Source: Welwitschia mirabilis
Taxonomy: Eukaryota > Gnetophyta > Gnetopsida > Welwitschiales
Assembly: GCA_051453625.1 (NCBI GenBank)
Contig: JBOZIK010000001.1
Span: forward strand, 9,907,902 to 9,930,270
Length of the DNA stretch: 22,369 nt
Direction of reading: 5' to 3'
How positions within the stretch are numbered: position 1 is the first letter of the stretch; every line of letters begins with the position of its first letter. The notes under the pieces were generated by a model. The model saw only the letters and a program-made list of their open reading frames with translations, was not told the origin of the DNA and made no database searches. Both the position numbers and the translations under genes were made by a program. This document shows, piece by piece, positions 10,362 to 19,939 of this stretch.

Positions 10362-10408
10362 ACGTCCACGTCATGTTCTAGAAACGTCCTAAGGCCACAC
10401 GTCAACGT
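10362..10408 (+). promoter_or_regulatory. Cluster of five ACGT cores upstream of the MYC gene
   Basis: ACGT occurs at 10362, 10368, 10384, 10399 and 10405, within 47 bases. The contexts CCACGTC, CACACGTC and CAACGTA are typical of bZIP and bHLH binding sites. The cluster lies about 950 bases upstream of the start codon. Binding is inferred from motif content only. Confidence 0.45.
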
Positions 10409-10706
10409 ACCCACAAACAGCTCCACATTTTAAGGGAAGCTAAGGCTTACCAAGGGTTTAGCATAATGTTCTCATCGCTAATTATTGTCAACATGGAAGA
10501 ATGGGCATCGCGGATGGATGTGGTTTTTGTAATATGTGAGATGGATGATGGATGTTCAATGTAAGTATCTCTGTCACACGTCAGCAAGAGAAACGCGACA
10601 TGACGCGCTCTGGATCTCTTCGCGCAGCCATGGCAATCAAAATATGCCCTCCACTCTATTATTGCTTACTCTCGCTCCGTACACAAGAGCTCGCCTCCGT
10701 AGACGA

Positions 10707-10712
10707 CACGTG
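10707..10712 (+). promoter_or_regulatory. Upstream G-box CACGTG
   Basis: The context ACACGTGG is a strong G-box/ABRE-type site, 637 bases before the start codon. It fits MYC-type bHLH or ABF-type bZIP binding. Confidence 0.55.
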
Positions 10713-11054
10713 GACACCCCAACACCAAAACGAACTAAGAAATCCCAGAGATTTACCAAAAATGTACGGGGTAAATAACTTCAGGTTTTCGTAAAACTTT
10801 TCGAATGAAGCGTTTAAGATTGGAAAGTACTCTCGATAAATAAATACTCTAGAATGACGGGATAAATGAAATACGATAGAATCCGCCGGCCCATTCAGCG
10901 TTGGAATTTGATGGGCCTCTTTTTAATATTTACCATAAAAAGTTTAAAATAAGAAATGCTCTCACTAAAGTTGACTGTAACACTTGGACTTAGGAAAAAC
11001 TACTTTAAGAACTTAAATATTTAGGATCTAAATTCTATAACATGACACGGCAAA

Positions 11055-11062
11055 TTATAAAA
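11055..11062 (+). promoter_or_regulatory. Candidate TATA box
   Basis: TTATAAAA lies 287 bases upstream of the MYC start codon, just before a GACGTCA motif (11084-11090). If used, transcription would begin near 11085-11095, giving a 5' leader of about 255 bases. No transcript evidence is available. Confidence 0.4.
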
Positions 11063-11131
11063 CGGCAACTGAAAGATCTTTTAGACGTCAAATTCAAATC
11101 TCCATCCGGCGTCTTTCCGCCCGGCCGTACG

Positions 11132-11137
11132 CACGTG
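11132..11137 (+). promoter_or_regulatory. Proximal G-box CACGTG
   Basis: A perfect G-box 212 bases upstream of the MYC start codon, in the GC-rich promoter or leader. It is the binding site expected for the protein encoded next to it (see the HER signature in the CDS), so feedback control is plausible but unproven. Confidence 0.55.
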
Positions 11138-11172
11138 TTGTTCACGCGGCCTGCATTCCGCAGGTCTGCAAA

Positions 11173-11277
11173 ATGCCAAAATCGTGCAGAAACGCGGTAA
11201 GAGTTACTGGAGACGTCTCCCCTCCGAGGGTTCGCCTGCTATTAGTGTGCTCGAGTCCGAGCGGAAGACTGAAGTGA
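11173..11277 (+). CDS. Possible upstream ORF (34 codons) in the MYC leader
   Basis: ATG at 11173 opens a 34-codon frame ending at TGA 11275-11277, 71 bases before the MYC start codon and in a different frame. The peptide is basic and begins MPKSCRNAV. If transcription starts upstream of 11173, as the TATA-like sequence at 11055 would suggest, ribosomes would meet this ORF first and it could dampen translation of the MYC protein. Its coding status is unknown. Confidence 0.3.
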   Translation: MPKSCRNAVRVTGDVSPPRVRLLLVCSSPSGRLK

Positions 11278-11348
11278 GCAGCAGCATCTTCAGTAGCAAG
11301 AGCCGGGGTTTTTCGAGACCTTTGACTGCTTTAAGAGAGCATTATTGA

Positions 11349-13211
11349 ATGGCGTGGGGAGCAGGAGGCCTGGAATTGGAAGACGAGAGCGGACCCATGG
11401 TGGATGCATTCATTTCGGCCTCAGAGAACCATTCCTGGCCCGGCCAAGACACTCTGCAACAGCGGCTGCAGAGTCTTATCGATCCGGCGATGCAGAAATG
11501 GAGTTACGCGATCTTTTGGCGCTGCTCTTACTCTCCGTCGCTCGGCTTCTCCTGGGGGGACGGCTACTTCAAGGGCACGCCTCCGTTGCCGGCGTCCGCC
11601 GCCGCCGATCAGACGCAGAGGAAGAGAGTTCTGAGGAAGTTGCAGGCGCTTGTCGACAACGCTTTCTCTGCGGATTCCTTGGAAGATGATGTTACGGATG
11701 TCGAATGGTTCTATCTTGTTTCCATGACCAAGTCGTTTGCTTCTAACGGAACTTCTGTAGTTGCCAGGGCCTTTACCTCCGCGGTTCCGCTTTGGCTTTC
11801 CGGAGCGAGTTCTCTGCAAGGATCGGCGTGTCCGCACGCTTCTGAGGCCGCTGACCTCGGAATCCGTACCTTAGTCTGCGTTCCGACTTCGAACGGGGTC
11901 GTGGAGCTTGGATCCGTGGATGTTATTGCTGAAGACGCAGCTTTCGTTCTGCAGACGCGAAACTGGTTTTCCGAAGGAGTTGCTGCGACTCCGGGACTTT
12001 CGGCTCCCGGCTCGCCGATGCCTGGCCACGATTCGATTCTCGGAGACCTTCCATTCTTCTCCGCGGAGGAAAATCGCAGAAAGGAGCGGAATTCTTCGTT
12101 CCTCTTAAATGAAAACCCTAATCCTAGGTCGTTGCAGAAGAACGGCCTGGTTATCGAGGGAAAGAACGAGTTTCTCAACTTCGGAGGCGGAATTTCCTCG
12201 AGCTCTTCGCAGAAATCCGCCATCTCCGTCTTCGATTTCTCCTCCGCGTCCGCCGTTTCGAAGGACTTCGATGACAGCCCGGCTTTCGGAAAGAATGTAG
12301 ATAATCTTTCGCAGAAATCGTACTCCGCAGAAAACCCTAGCCCTAGAACAAAACCTAATCCGAACACACTGTCTCTCATGGATCAACTCAAAGGCCTGGT
12401 GAAGCTCGACGACAGATCAAAATCTCTCTTCGACTTCGAATCCGGCGTCAATTCCCTGAGCTTCGGCGCAACGGGGGATTCGAGAAACACCATCGACGAG
12501 AAAATTTTTCTTCCGTCGAGAATCGAGTCTGATAGTTCGGATTTAGAAGCGGCTTCGTTTAAAGAACCAGAACAAGCTTTCGTCGAAAGGAAGCCGCGGA
12601 AGCGAGGAAGAAAACCTGCAAACGGCAGAGAAGAACCGCTGAATCACGTCGAGGCGGAACGCCAGCGCCGCGAGAAGCTGAACCAAAGATTCTACGCTCT
12701 GCGCTCCGTCGTTCCGAACGTTTCCAAGATGGACAAAGCGTCGTTGCTCGGGGACGCCGTTTGCTACATCAACGAACTCCGAAGCAAAATCCAGAGCCTG
12801 GAGGCGGACAAAAAAGAGCTCCAGACGCTTCTGGAAAGCTCGAGAAAGCGCCTTGGAAGCGCGGGACCTGCCAGCAGCTTCTGCGAGTTCATGAAGGAAA
12901 GAAGCTCGCTGAACCGCAAACAGGCGTCCTCCGAAGCGAATGAAGCCAGGATTATCCGAAAATGCTCTTCTGTGGACCTGGAAGTCCTTGTTCTGGGCCC
13001 TGAGGTTATGATCAGATTGCAGAGCTCAAAACGTGGGCATCCCGCGGCCAAACTGATGAACTCCATCCAGGAACTTGAGCTGGAGTTGCAGAACGCGAGC
13101 GTCTCCACCGTGGATGATTTGATGCTCCAAAACGTGATGGTTAAGATCGCCTGCAAGGCTTACTCGCAGGATCAGCTGAAAGCTGCTCTACTGACAAGGT
13201 TGTGCAGTTGA
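11349..13211 (+). CDS. MYC2/JAMYC-like bHLH transcription factor (subgroup IIIe)
   Basis: An intact, intronless 620-residue nuclear transcription factor of the MYC2 group, whose members bind G-boxes, are held inactive by JAZ repressors and drive jasmonate-responsive defence and specialised metabolism. The bHLH-MYC_N domain spans about 34-210: [11 protein letters not shown] (35-45), WSYAIFW (51-57), SWGDGYFKG (68-76), [17 protein letters not shown] (114-130) in the JID/activation region, then [26 protein letters not shown] Ser/Asp-rich, divergent linker runs to about 410. [16 protein letters not shown] (415-430) leads into the bHLH (about 430-480) with the His433-Glu437-Arg441 signature for CACGTG. 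A coiled-coil stretch and a C-terminal ACT-like domain (about 541-615) follow. The ATG at 11349 is the first in frame after a stop at 11082; Met17 (11397) is an alternative start. The lack of introns is normal for this subgroup. The JID looks shortened and lacks the usual Asp after SY. Exact orthology (MYC2, MYC3/4 or a conifer JAMYC) is not resolved. Confidence 0.96.
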   Translation: MAWGAGGLELEDESGPMVDAFISASENHSWPGQDTLQQRLQSLIDPAMQKWSYAIFWRCSYSPSLGFSWGDGYFKGTPPLPASAAADQTQRKRVLRKLQALVDNAFSADSLEDDVTDVEWFYLVSMTKSFASNGTSVVARAFTSAVPLWLSGASSLQGSACPHASEAADLGIRTLVCVPTSNGVVELGSVDVIAEDAAFVLQTRNWFSEGVAATPGLSAPGSPMPGHDSILGDLPFFSAEENRRKERNSSFLLNENPNPRSLQKNGLVIEGKNEFLNFGGGISSSSSQKSAISVFDFSSASAVSKDFDDSPAFGKNVDNLSQKSYSAENPSPRTKPNPNTLSLMDQLKGLVKLDDRSKSLFDFESGVNSLSFGATGDSRNTIDEKIFLPSRIESDSSDLEAASFKEPEQAFVERKPRKRGRKPANGREEPLNHVEAERQRREKLNQRFYALRSVVPNVSKMDKASLLGDAVCYINELRSKIQSLEADKKELQTLLESSRKRLGSAGPASSFCEFMKERSSLNRKQASSEANEARIIRKCSSVDLEVLVLGPEVMIRLQSSKRGHPAAKLMNSIQELELELQNASVSTVDDLMLQNVMVKIACKAYSQDQLKAALLTRLCS

Positions 13212-13381
13212 AAGTCCCAGCAGCTTTGCAGGAGGAGTTACTGTTACTGGTCTGTTCTGGTTATTTAGGGATACAATTGGCGACAATGATCTGATGAAAC
13301 CGCCGTTTCGGTTCGGTGGTGGCGGCCTGGACGTCCTCCGTTGGTAGGTTTGCGGCGGCCGATTTCGTGTTGCATGACTGG

Positions 13382-13421
13382 TGACGTCACGTGCATGCAT
13401 GGGCATCAGCTTGTGACGTCA
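13382..13421 (+). promoter_or_regulatory. Composite C-box/G-box/RY cluster downstream of MYC
   Basis: TGACGTCA (13382-13389) overlaps a G-box CACGTG (13388-13393), which abuts the RY-type palindrome CATGCATG (13394-13401). A second TGACGTCA lies at 13414-13421. These are classical bZIP, bHLH and B3 sites. They lie 171-210 bases after the MYC stop codon, in a 3' UTR or a separate regulatory element. Confidence 0.55.
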
Positions 13422-13542
13422 GCCGCAGACCTTCCTTGCCTGTAAGAATGTTTGATGGTCGCACATTTTTAATGTTTTACCCCTCGCCTTCCGAAAAGTT
13501 CGTAAGCCATCGGTGTTTGGAAATGCATGGCTGTTTTCTGGG

Positions 13543-13614
13543 CACGTGGGATGGCGTTGCCATTTCCGTTTAGGAATCATTGGGTGACACGTTAAAGTTG
13601 CCGCGTCTCACGTG
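13543..13614 (+). promoter_or_regulatory. Two further downstream G-boxes
   Basis: CACGTG at 13543-13548 (context GGCACGTGGG) and at 13609-13614 (context CTCACGTGTAA), with ACACGT near 13587 between them. Together with 13388 this makes three G-boxes in 227 bases. Confidence 0.5.
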
Positions 13615-14628
13615 TAACCTTATCAACCGTAGATTGTGGGGCCGGCGGCTTTTTGTTTGTGAATTGTGATTCTCGTCCCGTGGTTGAGAGCGATGTTCCA
13701 CGTTTTGTCTCAACTTCCACATGCGATATACGAGACGCGAGCAAGCTGGGACTCTGATGATTGTGATCCCGCGTTTAGGAGAACTTCATACCATACTCGT
13801 ATAACGTGTTGGATCTGAGCATAATGTGTTTAGATTTGCGTGGGCCACGGAATGCTCTCCTAGTTTAACTATGACATTGGTTTTGGTTGACATGAGTTGT
13901 AGAGTCCTTTTCATGTTTTGAATAACTAATTAAGCTTAACAGAAATGTGCGTGGTATATTCGTCGTGGGAAAGGTTCGGAAAGACAACACAAGGACAGAA
14001 CTAGGTCATACCCCATTTTTAAACGAAGCCTAAAAGGTTTCATGATTATCTATGGGACGGGATGTCTCCTTTTACGTCTTCTTTACTATATCTAGCTTAT
14101 CTTTTTTGGTCTTTAAAATTAAGTAGTAAGTTAAATCTTCTTTCTTGGCATTATTGCCTTATAATTCAGAAGTTAGATTTCAACGTAATTTAATTATTAG
14201 TGGCTAACAGAATTTAGGCTTTTGGATCACAATCTTGTCTTTATAGGAGTCCAAACATTTAGAAGTCCTTTAAATAAAGTAGGTCTAAGAAAAGAACACC
14301 AAAGTACCATAACCTTTTTAAAAACTATAAATGTGTGTGACGCACACATGGAAAAATGATATTTAAAACATATAAATTTAAAAATGCATATTGAAATAAT
14401 ATGGTGTGAAACATATTTATGGTTCATCTTGAGATTCTTCAGGCCAAGTATGTTTGTCTTTTCTACATAATAATCAACTAGTCTCTTATCTAATATATGT
14501 GTATCCGTAACTCCAGTTTGCATAGATAAAGTAACTTTAGAATACAAAATTGTTTATAAATATTGTTTACAATGTAAATGTTGTGTTTAAAACTTTCATT
14601 ATTTAATATACATAAGATTCTACATATT
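13615..14628. other. MYC 3' flank grading into AT-rich spacer
   Basis: GC- and CpG-rich to about 13830, then AT-rich. I see no unambiguous polyadenylation signal soon after the stop codon. An open frame of 106 codons on the minus strand (14547-14227) has no domain I recognise and is not supported as a gene. Confidence 0.45.
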
Positions 14629-14780
14629 AAAGGTCTAGCAAAGCTTATATCACAAGATGATTAAGGTCATAGGTTGAACTCCTAATACAAACAATTTAGA
14701 TACTTCAATATAAAGATGTGTAAGTCAACCTTCATATGGAAACCCAAGAGTAGTTAAAATAGTTATTTAACTAACTCCAA
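14629..14780 (+). mobile_element. Decayed SINE-like tRNA-derived head
   Basis: An A-box-like TAGCAAAGCTTAT (14636-14648) and a B-box-like GGTTGAACTCC (14672-14682), start-to-start spacing 36, resemble a tRNA-derived Pol III promoter. The intervening TGATTAAGGTCATA is typical of plant SINE heads. No target-site duplication was found and the 3' end is a guess. It could also be a tRNA pseudogene. Confidence 0.45.
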
Positions 14781-15500
14781 AATAACTATAACCAAACATA
14801 GTAATGAAGGACATTTGATTCTTATCTTAAAGGATGAAAGAAAGATCTCACAAAAATCAAGGAAAAGACAACATAATAACTGTCATGAACGACATCCTAA
14901 TCAAGGTGAATTTCATATAAGTCAAGCCTTTCATAGACCTCCAAGATCATAATCAATGTGAATTCTTAGCAACCTAATTTAAGCTTCCCACACATGTCAA
15001 TTAAAGTAATGTTTTAAAGCACACGAGTTCATGTTCTGTCAATGTCAAAAGGGTTTCATTACTAGGTTTTTACTTTTGTTAAAAGATCCCCTTGAAGCTT
15101 TCAAGTTACATGTATTAAAAAGTAACAAAGTCCCAATGTTATCATTAAAACCTAGTATAATGGTGCTCTAAATGTTTGAAATGTACTTGTTTCTATTGCA
15201 TTCATGTGTCCAAGGCACTAAACAACACCAAGGAATTTGAGAAATTATAGGGAAACAAACCTTAATACCCCTAAAAGATGAAAGGTCTAAAAGGTTGCGA
15301 TTATTGTAGCGCTGCTAATTTGTATGTATTTGATAGGGTATTTTGAGTAGTTTTGTAGGACATTAGATAGGTTTATGCTAAATTTTGACAATAAGGGAGA
15401 GTTACGAAGAATGACACAAAACATGCAATCTTTGTTACATTTTACAGCATTTGAGGCAATTTACAATATTTCCTATCTGAAGTAAAATTCCTGTAAACAA
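14781..15500. other. AT-rich spacer, no gene seen
   Basis: No coding sequence or RNA gene is recognised. The left end of the gypsy LTR may lie within this stretch, since no convincing LTR start was located. Confidence 0.45.
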
Positions 15501-15651
15501 TAAGGCTAATGTGATACATAAAAAACTATACAAAAGCCTATCGTCCACCTCATCATCCGGACGACTGTATGGATAATAAAACACTTAAGCAAAGGAAGAT
15601 GCCGACAAGAATGAATCTGACAACTAATGTGAAACTCGTGTAAGGTGGCAT

Positions 15652-15688
15652 TGTCTCCTATATCGTCCAGACGACCAGCAGGATGACA
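15652..15688 (+). repeat. Hairpin with TCGTC-CA-GACGA core (U3 copy)
   Basis: Nested complementary arms TGTC/GACA, TCCT/AGGA and TCGTC/GACGA surround the centre at 15668-15669, with small bulges. A variant, TCATCCGGACGA, lies nearby at 15553-15564. Confidence 0.6.
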
Positions 15689-16309
15689 CCAGAGATACGT
15701 TTCACTAAACTTCACCAAACTCTAACCATTTGTCGCATACTTTCTTGCGCAATTATTAGGGTTGTTTCTGTGCCTGTTAGTCTTGTCTGTTTTTAGAGTC
15801 TGTTTTGCAAATATATACCTCCTTTGCCCTCAACTCTACATTGTTTTCATTTGCACCAGAAATTCTCGTGACAGAAGATTGAAGGGCTAGAGATCCATCC
15901 ATTGTTGTTACAGAGAAACGTCTTCCTTGGTGTTGGACTATGCATCCTTCATTGAGGTGCTGCTACTTTGTAACACAGATGTGGGTTTGATTCTAATCAA
16001 AACTCTGTCCTTCTTTTATATCTTTTATTTTGTGCATGTCCCTTATGGTTTATGTTACTTTTGATTCCGTGACAGCTTCTTTAGTGATATAGATCATGAT
16101 GGCAACCTTTGTTAAGGTTGACATTGTTAGTTTAGGTGCATTGTATTTCCTTTTGTAAAATAACTTTTTATAGTTTTCATATTTTATTCGATGTACCTGA
16201 TAGCAAGGTTGGTCTCAATCTGGTGATGGCATTTCTTAATTAATCTAGGTTATATAGGGTCAATCTCCATGATAAGTTGATTTGGTAATTGGATGGAAGT
16301 TGTACTTAG

Positions 16310-17261
16310 NNNNNNNNNNNNNNNNNNNNNNNNNNNNNNNNNNNNNNNNNNNNNNNNNNNNNNNNNNNNNNNNNNNNNNNNNNNNNNNNNNNNNNNNNNN
16401 NNNNNNNNNNNNNNNNNNNNNNNNNNNNNNNNNNNNNNNNNNNNNNNNNNNNNNNNNNNNNNNNNNNNNNNNNNNNNNNNNNNNNNNNNNNNNNNNNNNN
16501 NNNNNNNNNNNNNNNNNNNNNNNNNNNNNNNNNNNNNNNNNNNNNNNNNNNNNNNNNNNNNNNNNNNNNNNNNNNNNNNNNNNNNNNNNNNNNNNNNNNN
16601 NNNNNNNNNNNNNNNNNNNNNNNNNNNNNNNNNNNNNNNNNNNNNNNNNNNNNNNNNNNNNNNNNNNNNNNNNNNNNNNNNNNNNNNNNNNNNNNNNNNN
16701 NNNNNNNNNNNNNNNNNNNNNNNNNNNNNNNNNNNNNNNNNNNNNNNNNNNNNNNNNNNNNNNNNNNNNNNNNNNNNNNNNNNNNNNNNNNNNNNNNNNN
16801 NNNNNNNNNNNNNNNNNNNNNNNNNNNNNNNNNNNNNNNNNNNNNNNNNNNNNNNNNNNNNNNNNNNNNNNNNNNNNNNNNNNNNNNNNNNNNNNNNNNN
16901 NNNNNNNNNNNNNNNNNNNNNNNNNNNNNNNNNNNNNNNNNNNNNNNNNNNNNNNNNNNNNNNNNNNNNNNNNNNNNNNNNNNNNNNNNNNNNNNNNNNN
17001 NNNNNNNNNNNNNNNNNNNNNNNNNNNNNNNNNNNNNNNNNNNNNNNNNNNNNNNNNNNNNNNNNNNNNNNNNNNNNNNNNNNNNNNNNNNNNNNNNNNN
17101 NNNNNNNNNNNNNNNNNNNNNNNNNNNNNNNNNNNNNNNNNNNNNNNNNNNNNNNNNNNNNNNNNNNNNNNNNNNNNNNNNNNNNNNNNNNNNNNNNNNN
17201 NNNNNNNNNNNNNNNNNNNNNNNNNNNNNNNNNNNNNNNNNNNNNNNNNNNNNNNNNNNNN
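16310..17261. other. Assembly gap, 952 N
   Basis: A run of 952 N inside the probable 5' LTR. The flanks show no visible overlap, so the gap may be real and its length an estimate. Confidence 0.95.
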
Positions 17262-17426
17262 GACATCAATTCTTTTTCTTCTCGCTTATGCCTTCAATAA
17301 GAATATGACATTTAGATCACTCTCATCTATATTAGTATGTTGTGTTGTGTAAAATTTATATTTATTTGTGAATGATAGGATCTTCTTGAGAATGTAACAT
17401 TTGCACAAATACACATCACAACATCT

Positions 17427-17444
17427 TGGTTCCATTGCCGGGGA
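17427..17444 (+). other. Primer-binding site (tRNA-Asp type, degenerate)
   Basis: TGGTTCCATTGCCGGGGA matches the Athila-type primer-binding site TGGCGCCGTTGCCGGGGA (from memory, complementary to a tRNA-Asp 3' end) at 15 of 18 positions. Two of the three differences are C-to-T or G-to-A. It fixes the end of the 5' LTR and the plus-strand orientation, about 525 bases before the gag start. Confidence 0.7.
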
Positions 17445-17691
17445 AAGGCTGCTTAGAGTTTGAGGATTATTGTTTCTCAGTTGAGAGCTTTGTATTTTAG
17501 TTCGGGTATTTACCTATAGTAGCACTATATTTTTATAATAGAAATGTAGGTTTTTCTTTCTGCAGTTTCCATTTTGCATTCCAAAATAAACACCCTATCA
17601 TCCACTTCATTATCCAGTTGACACACGATGATAATGACCTACCTTAAGTTTTACGCTTTCTTAGGAATTAGGGTTTTTCTATTATCACCTT

Positions 17692-17709
17692 TGTCATCCA
17701 CAGATGACA
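17692..17709 (+). repeat. Perfect inverted repeat in the retroelement leader
   Basis: TGTCATC (17692-17698), CACA, GATGACA (17703-17709). It lies between the primer-binding site and gag. A related GTCATCC...TCGTCCAGATAACC unit follows at about 17783-17808. Confidence 0.65.
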
Positions 17710-17969
17710 GTCTGTTTTCAGTGTCTATTATTTCATGATCCTGTTTTTCTACGTTTTTCATTTTCAGGTTTTTTATGTATTCTGTCATCCAGGCATATCG
17801 TCCAGATAACCACAGAGACGACACGCACTAAAATAAAAACTGAGCATGCTAGGATATGGTAAATTCTCATAAGAAAGCAAAATATTAGAGAGAGTGGTTG
17901 TTCATACAAGAAAACATTCGAGAAGGTTTGATCGACTACGAACTTAACCCAAGTATGCACACCACGGGT

Positions 17970-19830
17970 ATGCAAAATATTTCAAACATTCAACAAAAAG
18001 AAATTTTTGCATTTATTGTTTTAGAATCTAAAAAAGAAAATTTTTGAAAAGATAGTTTGAAAGATAATTTAGAAGAAAATCATTTTATTAATATGTTGAA
18101 TTAGTTGCAAAAACAAGAGCAGGTTACTCTGTCTAACCCCCTTGTTATTATTGGAACCACTACTACTACGCCCATAAATCCTAATGCTAATGTTACCTTT
18201 AAAGAACTTATAGCAAATAAGAAATGTGAAATCCAAACCCCTTTTGACCTACCTCCTGGTGATGATACTAATTTAAGAAAACAACAACCCTATTTTTAAT
18301 GGAGAAAACGATGAAGATCCTTTACAACATATTGCTGACAACTAACAATTAGTACTTACTTTTGAAAATGGTAAAAAAAAAAAATTAGTGATCATACTTA
18401 TATGGTTATTTTTCCCATCACTTTAAAAGGCAAAGCTAAACTATGGTTAAGAACTCTTTTACATAACAGTTTAAAAACATGGAATCAAGTTCGAGAAGCA
18501 TTTATAAAGAGATTTATGAGTGAAACAACCAGTAAAAAAAAGAAAGAAAGAAGTAATAAATTTTTAAGAACCACCTAATGAAGATTATGCCTCAACCTAT
18601 GAGCAATTTTTTTTCTGGCCTTACATTCGAACCCCATAGATGTTTTTTGTCAAGAAGAATTAGTAGATTACTTTTATAGTGGACTAAATAGCCAAATAAA
18701 GTAACTTGTTGACTTTCATATGGAGGAAATTTAATGAATCTCACATTAGAAAATGCATGGAAAGTGTTGCAGGAATTAGTGAAATAAGGCAAACATGACC
18801 TAAACCCTCACCTAGATAAAATTGTACAGTAGATCAGATTATAAAAGACCTTAAAGAAGTTAAATAAGAGAAGGAGGAAGTGAAAATAGAGAAATAACCA
18901 ACTAGTATTATTAAGGATTTCACTACAACATTAGAGAAATACACACAAATGATCTTAGATGCTAAGGTGACAATAAAAAAGAGTGTAGTTGTAGTTCCAA
19001 CTTGTGATTTAGGTGAAGATAACTACTATGTGATGAAAGATTAGTCTATACTACCAACCTATAAAGAAAAGATTTATGAAGAGTTATGTGCATTTAATCA
19101 AAGGTTTTTAAACTTTAAAAACCAAAACCAAAATCAAAATCAGAACCAAAATCAAAACCAATTTTAACCTAAGATGAATGGACAACCAAATTTTCAATCT
19201 TTTGAGAACAATCTTAAGAACTTTTAAGAAAATCATCCTAATTTTCAACCATTTAAAAACAAATTTAAGAATGAAAATTTTCAACCAAACAACTCTCATT
19301 ATCAAGCAAGCACATCAAACTCATAAAACCAAAATGATCCACTTAGAAATTTCATTGATGAGTTAAGAAAATCTTAAGAGAAAATAAATTCAAATATTGA
19401 AAATCTTGTTAATGTTCTACAACAAACTATGCTTTCTAATTAAAGACCATAAGGATCACTTGCAACACAATCTTTACCAAACCCTAATGAAGTTAAGAAA
19501 AATTATAAGGTTGTGACAAGAAGTAGAAATGATACAACACTTGCTATCCAAGAGGCTTCAACATCCCAAAATGATCAAAATTATGAGGAAGAAAAAGATA
19601 TTGAAATTTTTAAAAATTGTTCTTTCCATTCTCTCTTAAATAATAATAAGAAAAATTCTTCTCAAGAAAAAGGTAAGAAACCTGCTACCCCTTGGCTTGA
19701 CAGATTAAATACTAATTCTACATTAAATGAACATCTTAAAGCCTTAATGGAAAATGTAAGTATAAATTTACCATTTTGGAAACTTTTGCAAGATAAAATA
19801 TTTAAAGTTGTAGAAAGATCTAATTAGGAG
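17970..19830 (+). pseudogene. Gypsy gag remnant
   Basis: This encoded the capsid/nucleocapsid polyprotein that packages element RNA. ATG at 17970 opens a frame starting MQNISNIQQKEIF that runs, with TGA and TAG interruptions, into QEQVTLSNPLVI (about 18110). A frameshift near 18290 leads to FNGENDEDPLQHIAD, and another in the A-run at about 18371-18382 to YMVIFPITLKGKAKLWL, NSLKTWNQVREAFIKRFM and NEDYASTYEQFF: the retrotransposon gag core of Athila-type elements. An Asn-Gln-rich repeat (19113-19165, alternating NQ) and Gln/Asn/Phe-rich tail follow where a nucleocapsid is expected. The segment 19513-19827 is open (ASTSQNDQNYEEEK, then NVSINLPFWKLLQDKIFK) and corresponds to the gag-protease linker. 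At least ten stops interrupt it, mostly TAA or TAG in place of CAA or CAG. No zinc knuckle was seen. Confidence 0.8.
19113..19168 (+). repeat. Short tandem repeat encoding Asn-Gln dipeptides
   Basis: Imperfect hexamers of AAC/AAT-CAA/CAG form an NQNQNQ tract in the gag C-terminal part. Confidence 0.7.
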
Positions 19831-19939
19831 GAAACAAAAATGAACTATACCTAATAAAGTCTTCCTAGCTCAATCTATAACCAAATTAGTCTTACAAAAA
19901 TGTCCAAAGTTTAAGGATCTAGGGGCAGCAATAGTTAGT

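Larger units (their letters stand above)
15501..17424 (+). mobile_element. Probable 5' LTR of the Athila-type element (contains gap)
   Basis: The right boundary is set by the primer-binding site that begins at 17427: the sequence just before it (CACATCACAACA, to about 17423) is a plausible LTR end. Leftwards, a TATA-like AAATATATA near 15810 followed by pyrimidine-rich sequence resembles an LTR promoter, and hairpin-forming palindromes at 15541-15690 would lie in its U3. The left end is not identified and 952 N interrupt the region, so the extent is uncertain. Athila-type LTRs are typically 1-2 kb, which is compatible. Confidence 0.45.

Noticed and set aside
10536-10794. Two overlapping 80-codon plus-strand frames upstream of MYC
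   Set aside because: They are short, start at non-conserved positions, have no domain, and lie in the GC-rich promoter region with ACGT motifs.
11711-12379. 222-codon open frame on the minus strand inside the MYC gene
   Set aside because: It is antisense to a strongly supported domain-bearing CDS, and its length follows from the GC-rich codon use of that gene. The other antisense and shifted frames at 11345-11837, 12105-12386 and 12761-13156 are rejected for the same reason.
13074-13090. LxLxL (LELEL) motif in MYC residues 576-580 as an EAR repression motif
   Set aside because: It sits in a helix of the C-terminal ACT-like domain where MYC2-type activators have similar LELEV sequence, so a repressor function is not supported.
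19108-19305. Minus-strand frame rich in Leu, Val and Lys
   Set aside because: It is the antisense of the Asn-Gln repeat of gag, a low-complexity artefact.
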